Source: CAVVAH01 sp963746175 (GTDB lineage: Bacteria > Actinomycetota > Actinomycetes > JACCUZ01). Taken from it: DNA of 64,000 nt. The notes below the pieces were generated by a model that had not been told where the DNA came from, did not search any database, and worked only from the letters and a program-made list of their open reading frames with translations. The stretch is taken from assembly GCA_963746175.1 (NCBI GenBank), contig CAVVAH010000004.1:310001-374000 (forward strand), written 5' to 3'. Positions 33,252 to 42,675 of the stretch are shown here, piece after piece. A program made the translations under genes and the position numbers. The first letter of the stretch is position 1. Every line of letters starts with the position of its first letter.

Positions 33252-34262
33252 CTACCGTGCGTCGCGCCCCGCGACGGTCCCTCCGGACAGCGTCACCACG
33301 GTGTCGACCGCGCCCGGCAGGTCCGCGAGCCAGGTGGCCGTGGGCGCCACCCGGTCCAGGTCCCAGCCCGGGCCGCCGAGCAGGACAGCCGGACGCGGCC
33401 GGACCGAGGACAGCAGCCCGGCCGGCAGCCGCGCCGCCCCGGACCCGGTGGCCCCCTGGGCCCAGAGGAAGATCCCGAACGCGCCGGTCCGTGAGACCGC
33501 GTCGGCCAGCGCCCGGGCGGGCAGCCGGACACCCAGCAGGCGGGTCGCCACCCGCCGTTCCGCCAGCGCTGCAGACAGCGCCACCAGGGGCAGCCGGTGG
33601 TCCTCCTGCTCGAGCGCCGCGAGCAGCAGCGGCCGGGGATGGGACGGCCGCCCGGCGGCTGGGACGGCGCGCAGCACGGACTCGGCGCACTCGCTGAGGA
33701 GGTGCTCGACCTCGACGCCGGACCCGGTGCTGCGCCAGCGCTCGCCGATCCCGGTGAGGACCGGGACGAGCACGTCGGTCCAGGTCGGGACGACACCGCT
33801 GCGCTCCACCGAGGTCCGCAGCAGCTGCGAGCAGGCGTCGCCGTCCAGTGCCATCGCGGCACGAGCGAGCCCGCGCGCGGCCGGCCCGCCGTCGCGCACC
33901 GGCACGACCCGGCCGCCTCCGGACCGGCCGGGCCGCCGCGCCGAGGTCCGTGCCGGGGCGGGGGGTCCGGCGGGCAGCGGGTCGTCGGCACCCGGCAGGT
34001 CCGCCGGCCGGGTCGCCACCGCCGTCGCGGCCGCATCGGCAGCGGCGGCGCCCTGCATCATGAGCTGCCGCATCAGGGTCAGCCGGGCCAGGTCCACCGC
34101 CGTGTACCGGCGTCGGGTGCCGGTCTCGTGCGCGCCCGGGCCCAGCCCGTACCGGCGGTCCCAGGTCCGCAACGTCCCGGTCGCGACCCCCAGCCGTCGG
34201 GCGACGGCCGCCACCCCGAGGGAGACCTCGGGCACGGTTGCGGTCCGGCGGCGGATCGGCAC
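33252..34262 (-). CDS. MerR family regulator with a B12-binding-like C-terminal domain
   Basis: A 336-residue regulator. The N-terminal MerR winged helix reads LGVAAVARRLGVATGTLRTWDRRYGLGP (about 15-42) and ETGTRRRYTAVDLARL (about 46-61). A Pro/Ala/Arg-rich linker (about 85-125) leads to a four-helix and Rossmann-like part like that of CarH/LitR photoreceptors. There the cobalamin-binding motif would be expected, but LEQEDHRLPLVAL (about 218-230) only partly resembles it and the usual DxHxxG is missing. It may therefore have lost B12 binding or bind another ligand. A 42/43-bp tandem repeat lies just upstream. Confidence 0.75.
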   Translation of the reverse strand: MPIRRRTATVPEVSLGVAAVARRLGVATGTLRTWDRRYGLGPGAHETGTRRRYTAVDLARLTLMRQLMMQGAAAADAAATAVATRPADLPGADDPLPAGPPAPARTSARRPGRSGGGRVVPVRDGGPAARGLARAAMALDGDACSQLLRTSVERSGVVPTWTDVLVPVLTGIGERWRSTGSGVEVEHLLSECAESVLRAVPAAGRPSHPRPLLLAALEQEDHRLPLVALSAALAERRVATRLLGVRLPARALADAVSRTGAFGIFLWAQGATGSGAARLPAGLLSSVRPRPAVLLGGPGWDLDRVAPTATWLADLPGAVDTVVTLSGGTVAGRDAR

Positions 34263-34293
34263 CCCCCGATCCTGCCGCAGGTGATGCCCGTAC

Positions 34294-34378
34294 GCGCTGC
34301 GCGGTCGGTGCCGCGCCGTCGTGGTGCAGGTCAGAGCGCTGCGCGGTCCGTGCGGCGCCGTGGTTGGTGCGGGTCAGA
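34294..34378. repeat. Imperfect tandem duplication, units of 42 and 43 bp
   Basis: Both units begin GCGCTGCGCGGTC and end GGTCAGA. Unit 1 covers 34294-34335 and unit 2 covers 34336-34378. They differ at a handful of positions and by one base in length. They lie 31 nt upstream of the MerR start codon, where an operator would be expected. Confidence 0.75.
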
Positions 34379-34571
34379 GCGGCTTCGGAGGAGAGGTGCG
34401 CCGGGCCGCCGTCCGCGACTGCGCCGGAGCGAGGTGGCCTCGCCGGAGTCGTGGAATCCACGCCCTTGGCGGGGCCACGTGGCTCGTCAGACCCCAGGAT
34501 CCGCGGGAAGTCCGACGGGGCCACGACGGCGGGCGACAAGCCGCGCAGCGACCGTCTAGGCCCGGACATGC

Positions 34572-34608
34572 GACGGGCCCGGCTCCCCGAAGGGGAACCG
34601 GGCCCGTC
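34572..34608 (-). terminator. Intrinsic-terminator-like hairpin after groEL
   Basis: GACGGGCCCGG (34572-34582) pairs with CCGGGCCCGTC (34598-34608) and TCCCC with GGGGA. One mismatch separates the two helices and the loop is GAA. It starts 20 nt after the groEL stop codon on the minus strand. Confidence 0.75.
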
Positions 34609-34628
34609 AGCCGTTCTGGGGAGCTGCG

Positions 34629-36251
<1,623 letters not shown>

Positions 36252-36370
36252 CTCGTTGCTTCGTCCTTCGATGTCTGGGGTGGAGCGGGCGGACCGACGA
36301 CGACGCCCCGGGGCCCGGGCTCACGGAGGAGCGGGGACACCCGGGGCGTCACTCGTCGTGCTGCTGCTCA

Positions 36371-36387
36371 GGTCACCGGAGGTGACC
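36371..36387 (-). terminator. Small hairpin between groES and groEL
   Basis: GGTCACC (36371-36377) and GGTGACC (36381-36387) form a perfect 7-bp stem with a 3-nt loop, 22 nt after the groES stop. It could stabilise the groES message or reduce read-through into groEL. Confidence 0.4.
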
Positions 36388-36409
36388 CAGCAGGTGGTGC
36401 TGAGCCGTC

Positions 36410-36715
36410 CTACTTCTCGATGACGGCGAGGACGTCGCGCGCGGACAGGACGAGGTACTCCTCGCCGCCGTGCTTGACCTCGGTGCCGCCGTACTTGCTG
36501 TAGATGACGGTGTCGCCGACCGCGACGTCGAGCGGCACGCGAGCGCCGTCCTCGAAGCGGCCCGGACCCACGGCGAGGACGGTGCCCTCCTGGGGCTTCT
36601 CCTTCGCGGTGTCCGGGATGACGAGGCCCGACGCAGTGGTCTGCTCGGCGTCGGACGGCTGGACCACGATGCGGTCCTCGAGCGGCTTGATGGCAACCTT
36701 GGTGGCCGTCGTCAT
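36410..36715 (-). CDS. groES: 10 kDa co-chaperonin GroES
   Basis: The 101-residue co-chaperonin forms the heptameric lid of GroEL. Sequence features are IKPLEDRIVVQPSDAEQTTASGLVIPDTAKEKP (N-terminal strand and mobile loop, read in pieces), GTVLAVGPGRFEDG and VGDTVIYSKYGGTEVKHGGEEY. The ATG at 36715 is preceded by GAGGGAGTC; the open frame before it is non-coding leader. It is first gene of the groES-groEL operon. The leader contains the downstream CIRCE operator, so HrcA is expected to repress it, with release on heat shock. Confidence 0.97.
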   Translation of the reverse strand: MTTATKVAIKPLEDRIVVQPSDAEQTTASGLVIPDTAKEKPQEGTVLAVGPGRFEDGARVPLDVAVGDTVIYSKYGGTEVKHGGEEYLVLSARDVLAVIEK

Positions 36716-36818
36716 GACTCCCTCTCGCACAGTTCTCGTGAGCGGATCGGAGCGTGGTGCGGACCGGACCGCCGTCGCGGGGGTCGGGCCGGCTCGGACC
36801 ACGCCGTAGCTGCTCTGG

Positions 36819-36891
36819 TTGGCACACTCACCTCGAGAGTGCCAACAGCGAATCTAGGCGAGACCTGGCACTCGGTCAACCCGAGTGCCAG
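36819..36891 (-). promoter_or_regulatory. groES promoter with two CIRCE (HrcA) operators
   Basis: CIRCE 1 (36819-36845) is TTGGCACAC-N9-GAGTGCCAA, one mismatch from symmetry. CIRCE 2 (36865-36891) is a perfect CTGGCACTC-N9-GAGTGCCAG. On the minus strand TTGACC (36874-36879) and TAGATT (36851-36856) are separated by 17 nt. The -35 thus lies in the spacer of CIRCE 2, and CIRCE 1 covers the start point. Confidence 0.92.
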
Positions 36892-37081
36892 CCGTCGTCG
36901 GAATCTGCGCGCCGTCCTGCAGTCCCACGTTCTCCGCTTTCAGCGCTTCCTCTGGAATCTGCCTGGCCGGCGAGGGGGCCAGCACGCGGGCGGAACCCCC
37001 GGGAAGCGGCCGTTGCGGCCCTGCTCGATCTACCTGGCCGAGGCTGTGGTCAGGCCGTGGGCGCGTGAGGTCCCGGCGGGG

Positions 37082-38122
37082 CTAGTCGGCGTTGGCGCGG
37101 CGGGCCTTGTCGGCGTACATCTCGGCGTCGGCGCGGGCCAGCAGCGTGGCCACCGAGTCTCCCGGCCGGTAGGTCGTGATGCCGAGGGACGCCCCCAGGG
37201 GCAGGGACCCGCCGGACGGGTCGGCCAGCGTCTCCTGCAGGCCGGTCCGGAGCCGCTGCAGCGCCGCGTCCGCCCCCGGGCCGCCGGTGTGCTCGAGCAG
37301 CACGACGAACTCGTCGCCGCCCAGCCGGGCGACCGTGTCGACGCTGCGCGCCGTGCCCACCAGCGAGTCAGCGACGGCCCGGAGCAGCGCGTCGCCCGCC
37401 TGGTGCCCGTACGTGTCGTTGACCTTCTTGAACCCGTCGAGGTCCACCGCCACGAGCGAGGGCGTGCCGAGGCCCCGTTCGGCACGGGCCACCGCGTTGC
37501 GGATCGCGGTCTCGACGCTCCGGCGGTTGGCCAGGCCGGTGAGCGGGTCCGTGGTGGCGGCGCGGCCCAGGGCGGCGGCCAGCCGGCGGATCTCGAAGAG
37601 CGCCATCACCTGGTCGGCGATGTCGCGCAGGAGGCCGATCTGGGTCGCGTCCAGCTCGCCGGGCTGCTCGTCGAACGCGCAGACCGTGCCGATCGCGTGC
37701 CCGTCGCGGGTGAGCAACGGCGCCGATGCGTAGAGCCGGACCTTCGCGAACCGGCCCGTGACGAAGGGGTTGCCGTCGAAGACGGCCTCGCCACGGGCGT
37801 CGGGCGTCCAGACGACCTCGGTGCCGAGCACTGTGTGCTGGCACATGGCGTGCTCGCGGGCCACCTCACCCGGCTGGGTGCCGTGTGCCGCCGCCTGCCA
37901 CTGCCGGGCGCTGTCGATGAGGTTGACGGCCGCCGACGGGGTGCCGCAGACGTACGCCGCCAGCCGTGCGGCGGCGTCGAGGTCGGCCTGCCGGGGCTGG
38001 TCGAGGACGCCGAAGGCGTGCAGGGCGCGGACCCGCTCCTCCTCGTCGTCGGGGACCGGCCAGGGCACCTGCCGGGGCGCGTCGGGACTGGCGAGGTGGT
38101 GCTCAGCGAGTGGTGCGGACAT
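37082..38122 (-). CDS. GAF-GGDEF diguanylate cyclase
   Basis: A 346-residue soluble signalling enzyme making cyclic di-GMP. An N-terminal GAF domain (about 28-175; ALHAFGVLDQPRQADLDAAARLA, AAVNLIDSARQWQ, YASAPLLTRDGHAIGTVCAFD) precedes a GGDEF domain (about 190-345). The active-site motif is intact at 268-272 (RLGGDEF). An RSVD at 259-262 with five residues before GGDEF fits the product-inhibition I-site. There is no membrane segment, so input is cytosolic. It lies upstream of groES on the same strand but beyond the CIRCE promoter, and is probably independent. Confidence 0.92.
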   Translation of the reverse strand: MSAPLAEHHLASPDAPRQVPWPVPDDEEERVRALHAFGVLDQPRQADLDAAARLAAYVCGTPSAAVNLIDSARQWQAAAHGTQPGEVAREHAMCQHTVLGTEVVWTPDARGEAVFDGNPFVTGRFAKVRLYASAPLLTRDGHAIGTVCAFDEQPGELDATQIGLLRDIADQVMALFEIRRLAAALGRAATTDPLTGLANRRSVETAIRNAVARAERGLGTPSLVAVDLDGFKKVNDTYGHQAGDALLRAVADSLVGTARSVDTVARLGGDEFVVLLEHTGGPGADAALQRLRTGLQETLADPSGGSLPLGASLGITTYRPGDSVATLLARADAEMYADKARRANAD

Positions 38123-38187
38123 CCATGACCTCCGGGTTCACCCCGGTGCATCGGCAGGTCCCCGCACGATCCTTACCCCATGAGCCC

Positions 38188-38697
38188 CTAGCTGCCGACG
38201 ACACCGTCGGTCGCCTCGCGCAGCAGGTCGAGATGCCCGCAGTGCCGCGCGGTCTCCTCGATCATGTGGATCATCGCGAAGCGCAGCGTGAAGTCCATGT
38301 CCTTCCCGCGGGCAGGGTCCTCGAGGTCGGCACCCGCGACCGCGCGGCGGGAGCTCTCGCACTCCCGGACGTAGTCGGCCACGATCGTGGCCAGGGTGTC
38401 GCCGGGCTCGATCCGGAAGTTGCCGTGCAGGTCGTCGTCGGGCCACGGCCAGGGCACGTCGAGGCCCGCGAAGTCGATGCTGAACCAGAACCGCTCCGTC
38501 CCGGCCAGGTGCTTCACCACCGTGGCCGGCGTCAGCGTCGATGGTGAGACCGCCGCCGTGAACGCCTGGGCGTCGCTCAGACCGGCCACCTTGTTCACCA
38601 CGGTGGCGCGGTAGAAGTCGAGCATGCTGTCCAGCATCGCCCGCTCGGACCCCCGCGAGAGCGGGCGGGTACGCGCGATCGGAGCCACGTCGGTCAT
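38188..38697 (-). CDS. DinB family protein
   Basis: A 169-residue four-helix-bundle protein of the DinB/DUF664 superfamily. Potential metal-binding histidines are in VVKHLAGTERFWF (about 61-73), MIHMIEETARHCGHLDLLRE (about 142-161). Members include mycothiol-dependent maleylpyruvate isomerase and bacillithiol transferase; actinobacterial ones may be thiol-S-transferases. No specific substrate is indicated. TAGCGT (38704-38709) lies 6 nt before the ATG, pointing to a leaderless transcript. It is divergent from a methyltransferase gene 39 nt away. Confidence 0.82.
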   Translation of the reverse strand: MTDVAPIARTRPLSRGSERAMLDSMLDFYRATVVNKVAGLSDAQAFTAAVSPSTLTPATVVKHLAGTERFWFSIDFAGLDVPWPWPDDDLHGNFRIEPGDTLATIVADYVRECESSRRAVAGADLEDPARGKDMDFTLRFAMIHMIEETARHCGHLDLLREATDGVVGS

Positions 38698-38736
38698 GCC
38701 GACACGCTACGCAGCTGCTGCTGGAAGGATCGGCCG

Positions 38737-39924
38737 GTGCCCGATGACGGTGCGGCCGACGTCCGCGCGCTGCTCACCCCGGAGGGCACGGCGTTGATGG
38801 CCCGGCTGCCGGCGTACGACGAGGGGTCGGCGCTCGCGACGGCTGAGCTGCTGCGTCGGGACGGCGTCCCGGCAGGGCTGGCCGCAGCCGCGATGACGCA
38901 GTCGCGGCTCCGCGCCCGCGGTCGGAGCCGGCTCGGCCCGGACGCCGACCGGATGTGGCTCACCGAGGCCGGCCTGGAGCAGGCCACCCGGCGCGTCGTG
39001 GCCGACCTGCACGCGGAGCGGTTCGCGCAGGTCGGGGCGCGGGTCGTCGCCGACCTGTGCTGCGGGGTCGGCGGCGACCTGCTGGCGCTCGCCCGCGCCG
39101 GACTCCCCCGGGTCGTCGGGGTGGACCGCGACCCGGTGACCGCCGCGGTCGCGGCGGCCAACGCGGCGGCACTCGGCATGGCCGACCGGGTCGAGGTGCG
39201 CTGCGAGGACGTCACGAGCAGCTCGCTCGACGACGTCGACGCGGTCTTCGTCGACCCGGCCCGGCGCGGGCCGCACGGCCGGGCCCTCGACCCGCGCCAG
39301 TGGTCGCCGCCCCTCTCGTTCGTCCTCGACGTCGCGGGGCGGGTGGCGGCGACCGGCGCCAAGCTCGCCCCCGGTGTGCCGCACCCGGCTCTCCCCGCCG
39401 ACGCGGAGGCCGAGTGGGTGTCCGACGGCGGCGACGTCCTCGAGTGCGCGCTCTGGTGCGGGCCGCTGTCCACGGGCGTGCGCCGGCGGGCGACGCTGCT
39501 GCCCTCCGGCGCCGCCCTCACCGGCGACGGCACCCGGCGGGCACCCGCGGGTCCGGTGGGTCGCTACCTCGTCGAGCCCGACGGAGCGGTGATCCGAGCC
39601 GGCCTGGTCGCGGAGCTCGCCGACCTCGTCGACGGCCGGCTGGTCGACCCGACGATCGCCTACGTCACGACCGACGCCGTGCCGGTGACGCCGTACGGCA
39701 CGGCGTACGAGGTGACCGACGTCCTGCCGTTCGGGGTGAAGCGGCTGCGCGAGCTCCTCCGCCAGCGCGGTGTCGGCCGGGTGACGGTGAAGAAGCGCGG
39801 GACGGCGGTGACACCGGAGGAGCTGCGCCGCCAGCTCCGGCTGCGCGGTGACGGCGAGGCCACCGTCGTGCTGACCCGGGTCGCCGGCGAGCAGAGCGTC
39901 CTGCTCGTCCGCCGCCTGCCGTGA
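38737..39924 (+). CDS. SAM-dependent methyltransferase with THUMP-like C-terminal domain
   Basis: A 395-residue protein. The methyltransferase core has motif I VVADLCCGVGGDLLALA (about 103-119), GVDRDPVTAAVAAANA (acidic strand 2), CEDVTSS, and a catalytic-type VDPARRGPHGR (about 172-182), which resembles the D/NPPxR motifs of RNA methyltransferases. The C-terminal THUMP-like domain reads LPFGVKRLRELLRQRGVGRVTVKKRGTAV in pieces, typical of actinobacterial proteins of this type. RNA methylation is inferred from these two features; the target base is unknown. GTG 38737 follows GGAAGGA. Confidence 0.87.
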   Translation: MPDDGAADVRALLTPEGTALMARLPAYDEGSALATAELLRRDGVPAGLAAAAMTQSRLRARGRSRLGPDADRMWLTEAGLEQATRRVVADLHAERFAQVGARVVADLCCGVGGDLLALARAGLPRVVGVDRDPVTAAVAAANAAALGMADRVEVRCEDVTSSSLDDVDAVFVDPARRGPHGRALDPRQWSPPLSFVLDVAGRVAATGAKLAPGVPHPALPADAEAEWVSDGGDVLECALWCGPLSTGVRRRATLLPSGAALTGDGTRRAPAGPVGRYLVEPDGAVIRAGLVAELADLVDGRLVDPTIAYVTTDAVPVTPYGTAYEVTDVLPFGVKRLRELLRQRGVGRVTVKKRGTAVTPEELRRQLRLRGDGEATVVLTRVAGEQSVLLVRRLP

Positions 39925-40005
39925 TCCGCCGGGACCCGGCTGTCGATTTCCGGGGTCGAGCGGCGTCAGTCCCGTGAAGACTGACCCCGAGCGAGAGGAA
40001 ACGCC

Positions 40006-40374
40006 ATGAAGTACGTCCTGATGTTCACCAGCCAGCCGGACCTGGACGACGCGGTCGAGCCGGAGCGCGCGAAGGAGGTCTACGGCCGGATCTACCAGTG
40101 GTTCCAGGACAACGCCGCGGTGTTCGAGGACGGTGGCGCCGAGCTGCACCCGGTGTCGACCGCCACGACGGTCCGGCACGACGACGCGCAGGGCGTCGTG
40201 GTCGTCGACGGGCCGTTCTCCGAGGCGAAGGAGGTCGTCGGCGGCTTCACGATCGTCGAGGTCCCCGACCTGGACGCGGCCGTCACGCTGACCAAGACCT
40301 GGCCGTCGTTGGGACTGCCGGGTCACTCGGTCGAGATCCGCCCGATGGTCGTGGACTACTCGCAGTTCGAGTGA
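40006..40374 (+). CDS. YCII-related (DGPF domain) protein
   Basis: A 122-residue ferredoxin-fold protein starting KYVLMFTSQPDLD. It has the signature VVDGPFSEAKEVVGGF (about 66-81) of the DGPF branch of the YCII superfamily. Proteins of this type are encoded beside ECF42 sigma factors, and here the stop codon overlaps the start of such a gene (GTGA). GAGAGGAAA precedes the ATG. DGPF proteins are the expected targets or partners of ECF42 sigma factors, but their enzymatic role is unknown. Confidence 0.88.
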   Translation: MKYVLMFTSQPDLDDAVEPERAKEVYGRIYQWFQDNAAVFEDGGAELHPVSTATTVRHDDAQGVVVVDGPFSEAKEVVGGFTIVEVPDLDAAVTLTKTWPSLGLPGHSVEIRPMVVDYSQFE

Positions 40375-41607
40375 CCACCGACCGCGACGCCGACGGCCTC
40401 CTCGCGCGCACCGTCCGCGAGGAGGCCGCCGGCGTCGTGGCGGCTCTGTCCCGCCGGTTCCGGGACTTCGACCTCGCCGAGGAGGCGGTGCAGCGCGCGG
40501 TCGACCGAGGCGCTGGTGGCCTGGCGCCGCGACGGCACGCCCGCACGGCCCGGCGCCTGGCTGCACACCGCCGCCCGGCGCAACGCCCTCGACCTGCTGC
40601 GCACGTCGGAGCGCGCCGGGCGGCTCGCCCAGCGGGTGGCCGAGGAGCCGGCACCATCGTCGTCCGACGGCACCGACGACCGGCTCGCGCTGCTGTTCGC
40701 CTGCTGCCACCCGGCCCTCGACCCGCAGTCCCGGCTGGCCCTGACGCTCCGCGCGGTCGTCGGCCTCACGACGCCGCAGATCGCCCGGGCCTTCCTCGTC
40801 CCGGAGGCGACGCTGGCCCAGCGCGTCGTACGCGCCAAGCGGAAGGTCGTGGCCGCCGGCATCTCGCTGCGCGTCCCCGAGGACGACGAGCTGGCCGCCC
40901 GCGTCGACGACGTGCTGGCTGTGGTCTACGTGATGTTCAACGAGGCCTTCGTGCCGACGACCGGCCGCGGCCCGGACCGCGACCTCGGCGACGACGCCGT
41001 CTGGCTGTCCGGCGTGCTCGCCACCAGCCTCCCCGCGCAGGCCGAGGCGTGGGGGCTCGCGGCCCTGCTCCGGCTCCAGCACGCCCGCGCCGCCGCCAGG
41101 TTCGACGCGCGGGGCGACCTGGTCCTGCTGCGCGACCAGGACCGGACCTTGTGGGACCGGCCGGCGATCGCCGAGGCCGACGCGATGCTCCGGCGGGCCG
41201 CGGCGCTCGGGCGGCCCGGGCGCTACCAGCTGCAGGCAGCCGTCGCGGCCTGCCACGCGACCGCACCGAGCTGGGAGGACACCGACTGGCTCCAGATCGT
41301 CACGCTCTACGACGTGCTGGCGCAGGTCGACCGCTCGCCGGTGGTGCGGCTCAACCGGGCGGTCGCACTTGCCCAGCTCGGCGGCACGGCGCTGCAGCAG
41401 GCGCTGGCCGAGGTGGACGGGCTCGCCGACCGGCTGGCCGGCTACCACCTGGTGCACGCGACGCGCGCCGAGCTGCTCCGGCTGCTGGGCCGCGACGCGG
41501 AGGCGGCCGACGCCGACGCCCGCGCACTCGCGCTCACCGACAACCCCGCAGAGCAGCGGCTGCTGCGCACCCGGCTGCGCCGGCACCACCTCGCCGACGG
41601 CGGCTGA
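40371..41607 (+). pseudogene. ECF42-type RNA polymerase sigma factor, frameshifted after region 2.1
   Basis: GTG at 40371 overlaps the preceding stop and gives TVREEAAGVVAALSRRFRDFDLAEEAVQRAV in one frame. The rest, TEALVAWRRDGTPARPGAWL and onward, is one base out of step; the junction is GCGGTCGACCGAGG at about 40498-40510, where one extra G explains it. After that come region 4 (LRAVVGLTTPQIARAFLVPEATLAQR) and the ECF42-specific C-terminal TPR-like extension, intact to 41607. About 411 codons if repaired. The 363-codon downstream part could start at GTG 40516 but would lack sigma region 2.1. Either disabled or a base-calling error. Confidence 0.75.
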
Positions 41608-41614
41608 GGCGCGT

Positions 41615-42673
41615 TCACCGTGCGACGACCTCGGTGACGGGCATCGACGAGTCGGCGGGCAGGTCGAGGGACGACGGCGTCGCACCGCGCGCCACGAGGG
41701 CGGACCCCAGCGCCGCGACCATCGCGCCGTTGTCGGTGCACAGCCCGGGACGAGGGACGCGCAACGTGATGCCGGCGGCGTCGCAGCGATCCTGCGCGAG
41801 GGTGCGCAGCCGGGAGTTGGCTGCCACACCGCCGCCGACGAGCAGGTGGCCGACGCCGTGCTCGGTGCAGGCGAGCACCGCCTTGCGCGTCAGCACGTCG
41901 ACGACGGCCTCCTGGAACGCGGCCGCGACGTCGGCGACCGGGACGGGCTGACCGTCGCGCTGCCGTGCCTCCACCCAGCGGGCGACCGCCGTCTTCAGAC
42001 CGGAGAACGAGAAGTCGTAGCGGTGCTCGCGCATGTCGTGCGCGCCGGTGAGGCCGCGCGGGAACGTGACGTACGCCGGGTCGCCGGCCTTCGCCTCGCG
42101 ATCGACGTGCGGGCCGCCGGGGAACGGCAGACCCAGGACGCGAGCCACCTTGTCGAAGGCCTCCCCCGCCGCGTCGTCGAGGGTGGCTCCGAGCGGCTCG
42201 ATGTCGGCGGTCACGTCGCCGACGCGCAGCAGGGACGAGTGCCCGCCGGACACCAGCAGGGCGATGCACGGCTCCGGCAGCGCACCGTGCTCCAGCTCGT
42301 CGACGGCGACGTGCGCCGCCAGGTGGTTGACGCCGAACAGCGGCCGGTCGAGGCCGATCGCCAGCGCCTTGGCGGCGGCGACACCCACCAGCAGCGCGCC
42401 GGTGAGGCCGGGGCCGCTGGTCACGGCGATCGCGTCGACGTCGGACAGCCGCACGCCGGCGGTCTCGCAGGCCCGCTGCACGGTCGGCACCATCGCCTCG
42501 AGGTGCGCCCGGCTGGCGACCTCCGGCACCACGCCGCCGAACCGCGCGTGCTCGTCGACGCTGCTCGCGACCGAGTCCGCGAGCAGGGTGCGGCCGCGGA
42601 CCAGCCCGACACCCGTCTCGTCGCAGGACGTCTCGATGCCGAGGACGAGGGGGCCGTCAGCCGGCTGCGCCAT
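41615..42673 (-). CDS. tsaD: tRNA N6-adenosine threonylcarbamoyltransferase TsaD
   Basis: It transfers threonylcarbamoyl from TC-AMP to A37 of ANN-decoding tRNAs, together with TsaB and TsaE. The ASKHA-fold protein of 352 residues has LGIETSCDETGVGLV at the N-terminus, metal ligands His117 and His121 in HLAAH, LLVSGGHSS, FSFSGLKTAV and GGGVAANSRLR near the C-terminus. ATG 42673 lies 2 nt after the stop of the ATP-grasp gene. The rimI reading frame, 1.4 kb upstream, is in phase with this gene and contains no stop between them. It converges with the ECF42 gene 7 nt away. Confidence 0.97.
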   Translation of the reverse strand: MAQPADGPLVLGIETSCDETGVGLVRGRTLLADSVASSVDEHARFGGVVPEVASRAHLEAMVPTVQRACETAGVRLSDVDAIAVTSGPGLTGALLVGVAAAKALAIGLDRPLFGVNHLAAHVAVDELEHGALPEPCIALLVSGGHSSLLRVGDVTADIEPLGATLDDAAGEAFDKVARVLGLPFPGGPHVDREAKAGDPAYVTFPRGLTGAHDMREHRYDFSFSGLKTAVARWVEARQRDGQPVPVADVAAAFQEAVVDVLTRKAVLACTEHGVGHLLVGGGVAANSRLRTLAQDRCDAAGITLRVPRPGLCTDNGAMVAALGSALVARGATPSSLDLPADSSMPVTEVVAR

Positions 42674-42675
42674 CG

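Larger units (their letters stand above)
34263..34628. other. 366-bp intergenic region between groEL and the MerR gene
   Basis: It holds an imperfect tandem duplication (34294-34378) close to the MerR start and the groEL terminator hairpin (34572-34608). The middle, 34380-34570, shows no recognised gene; short open frames there are not protein-like. Confidence 0.6.
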
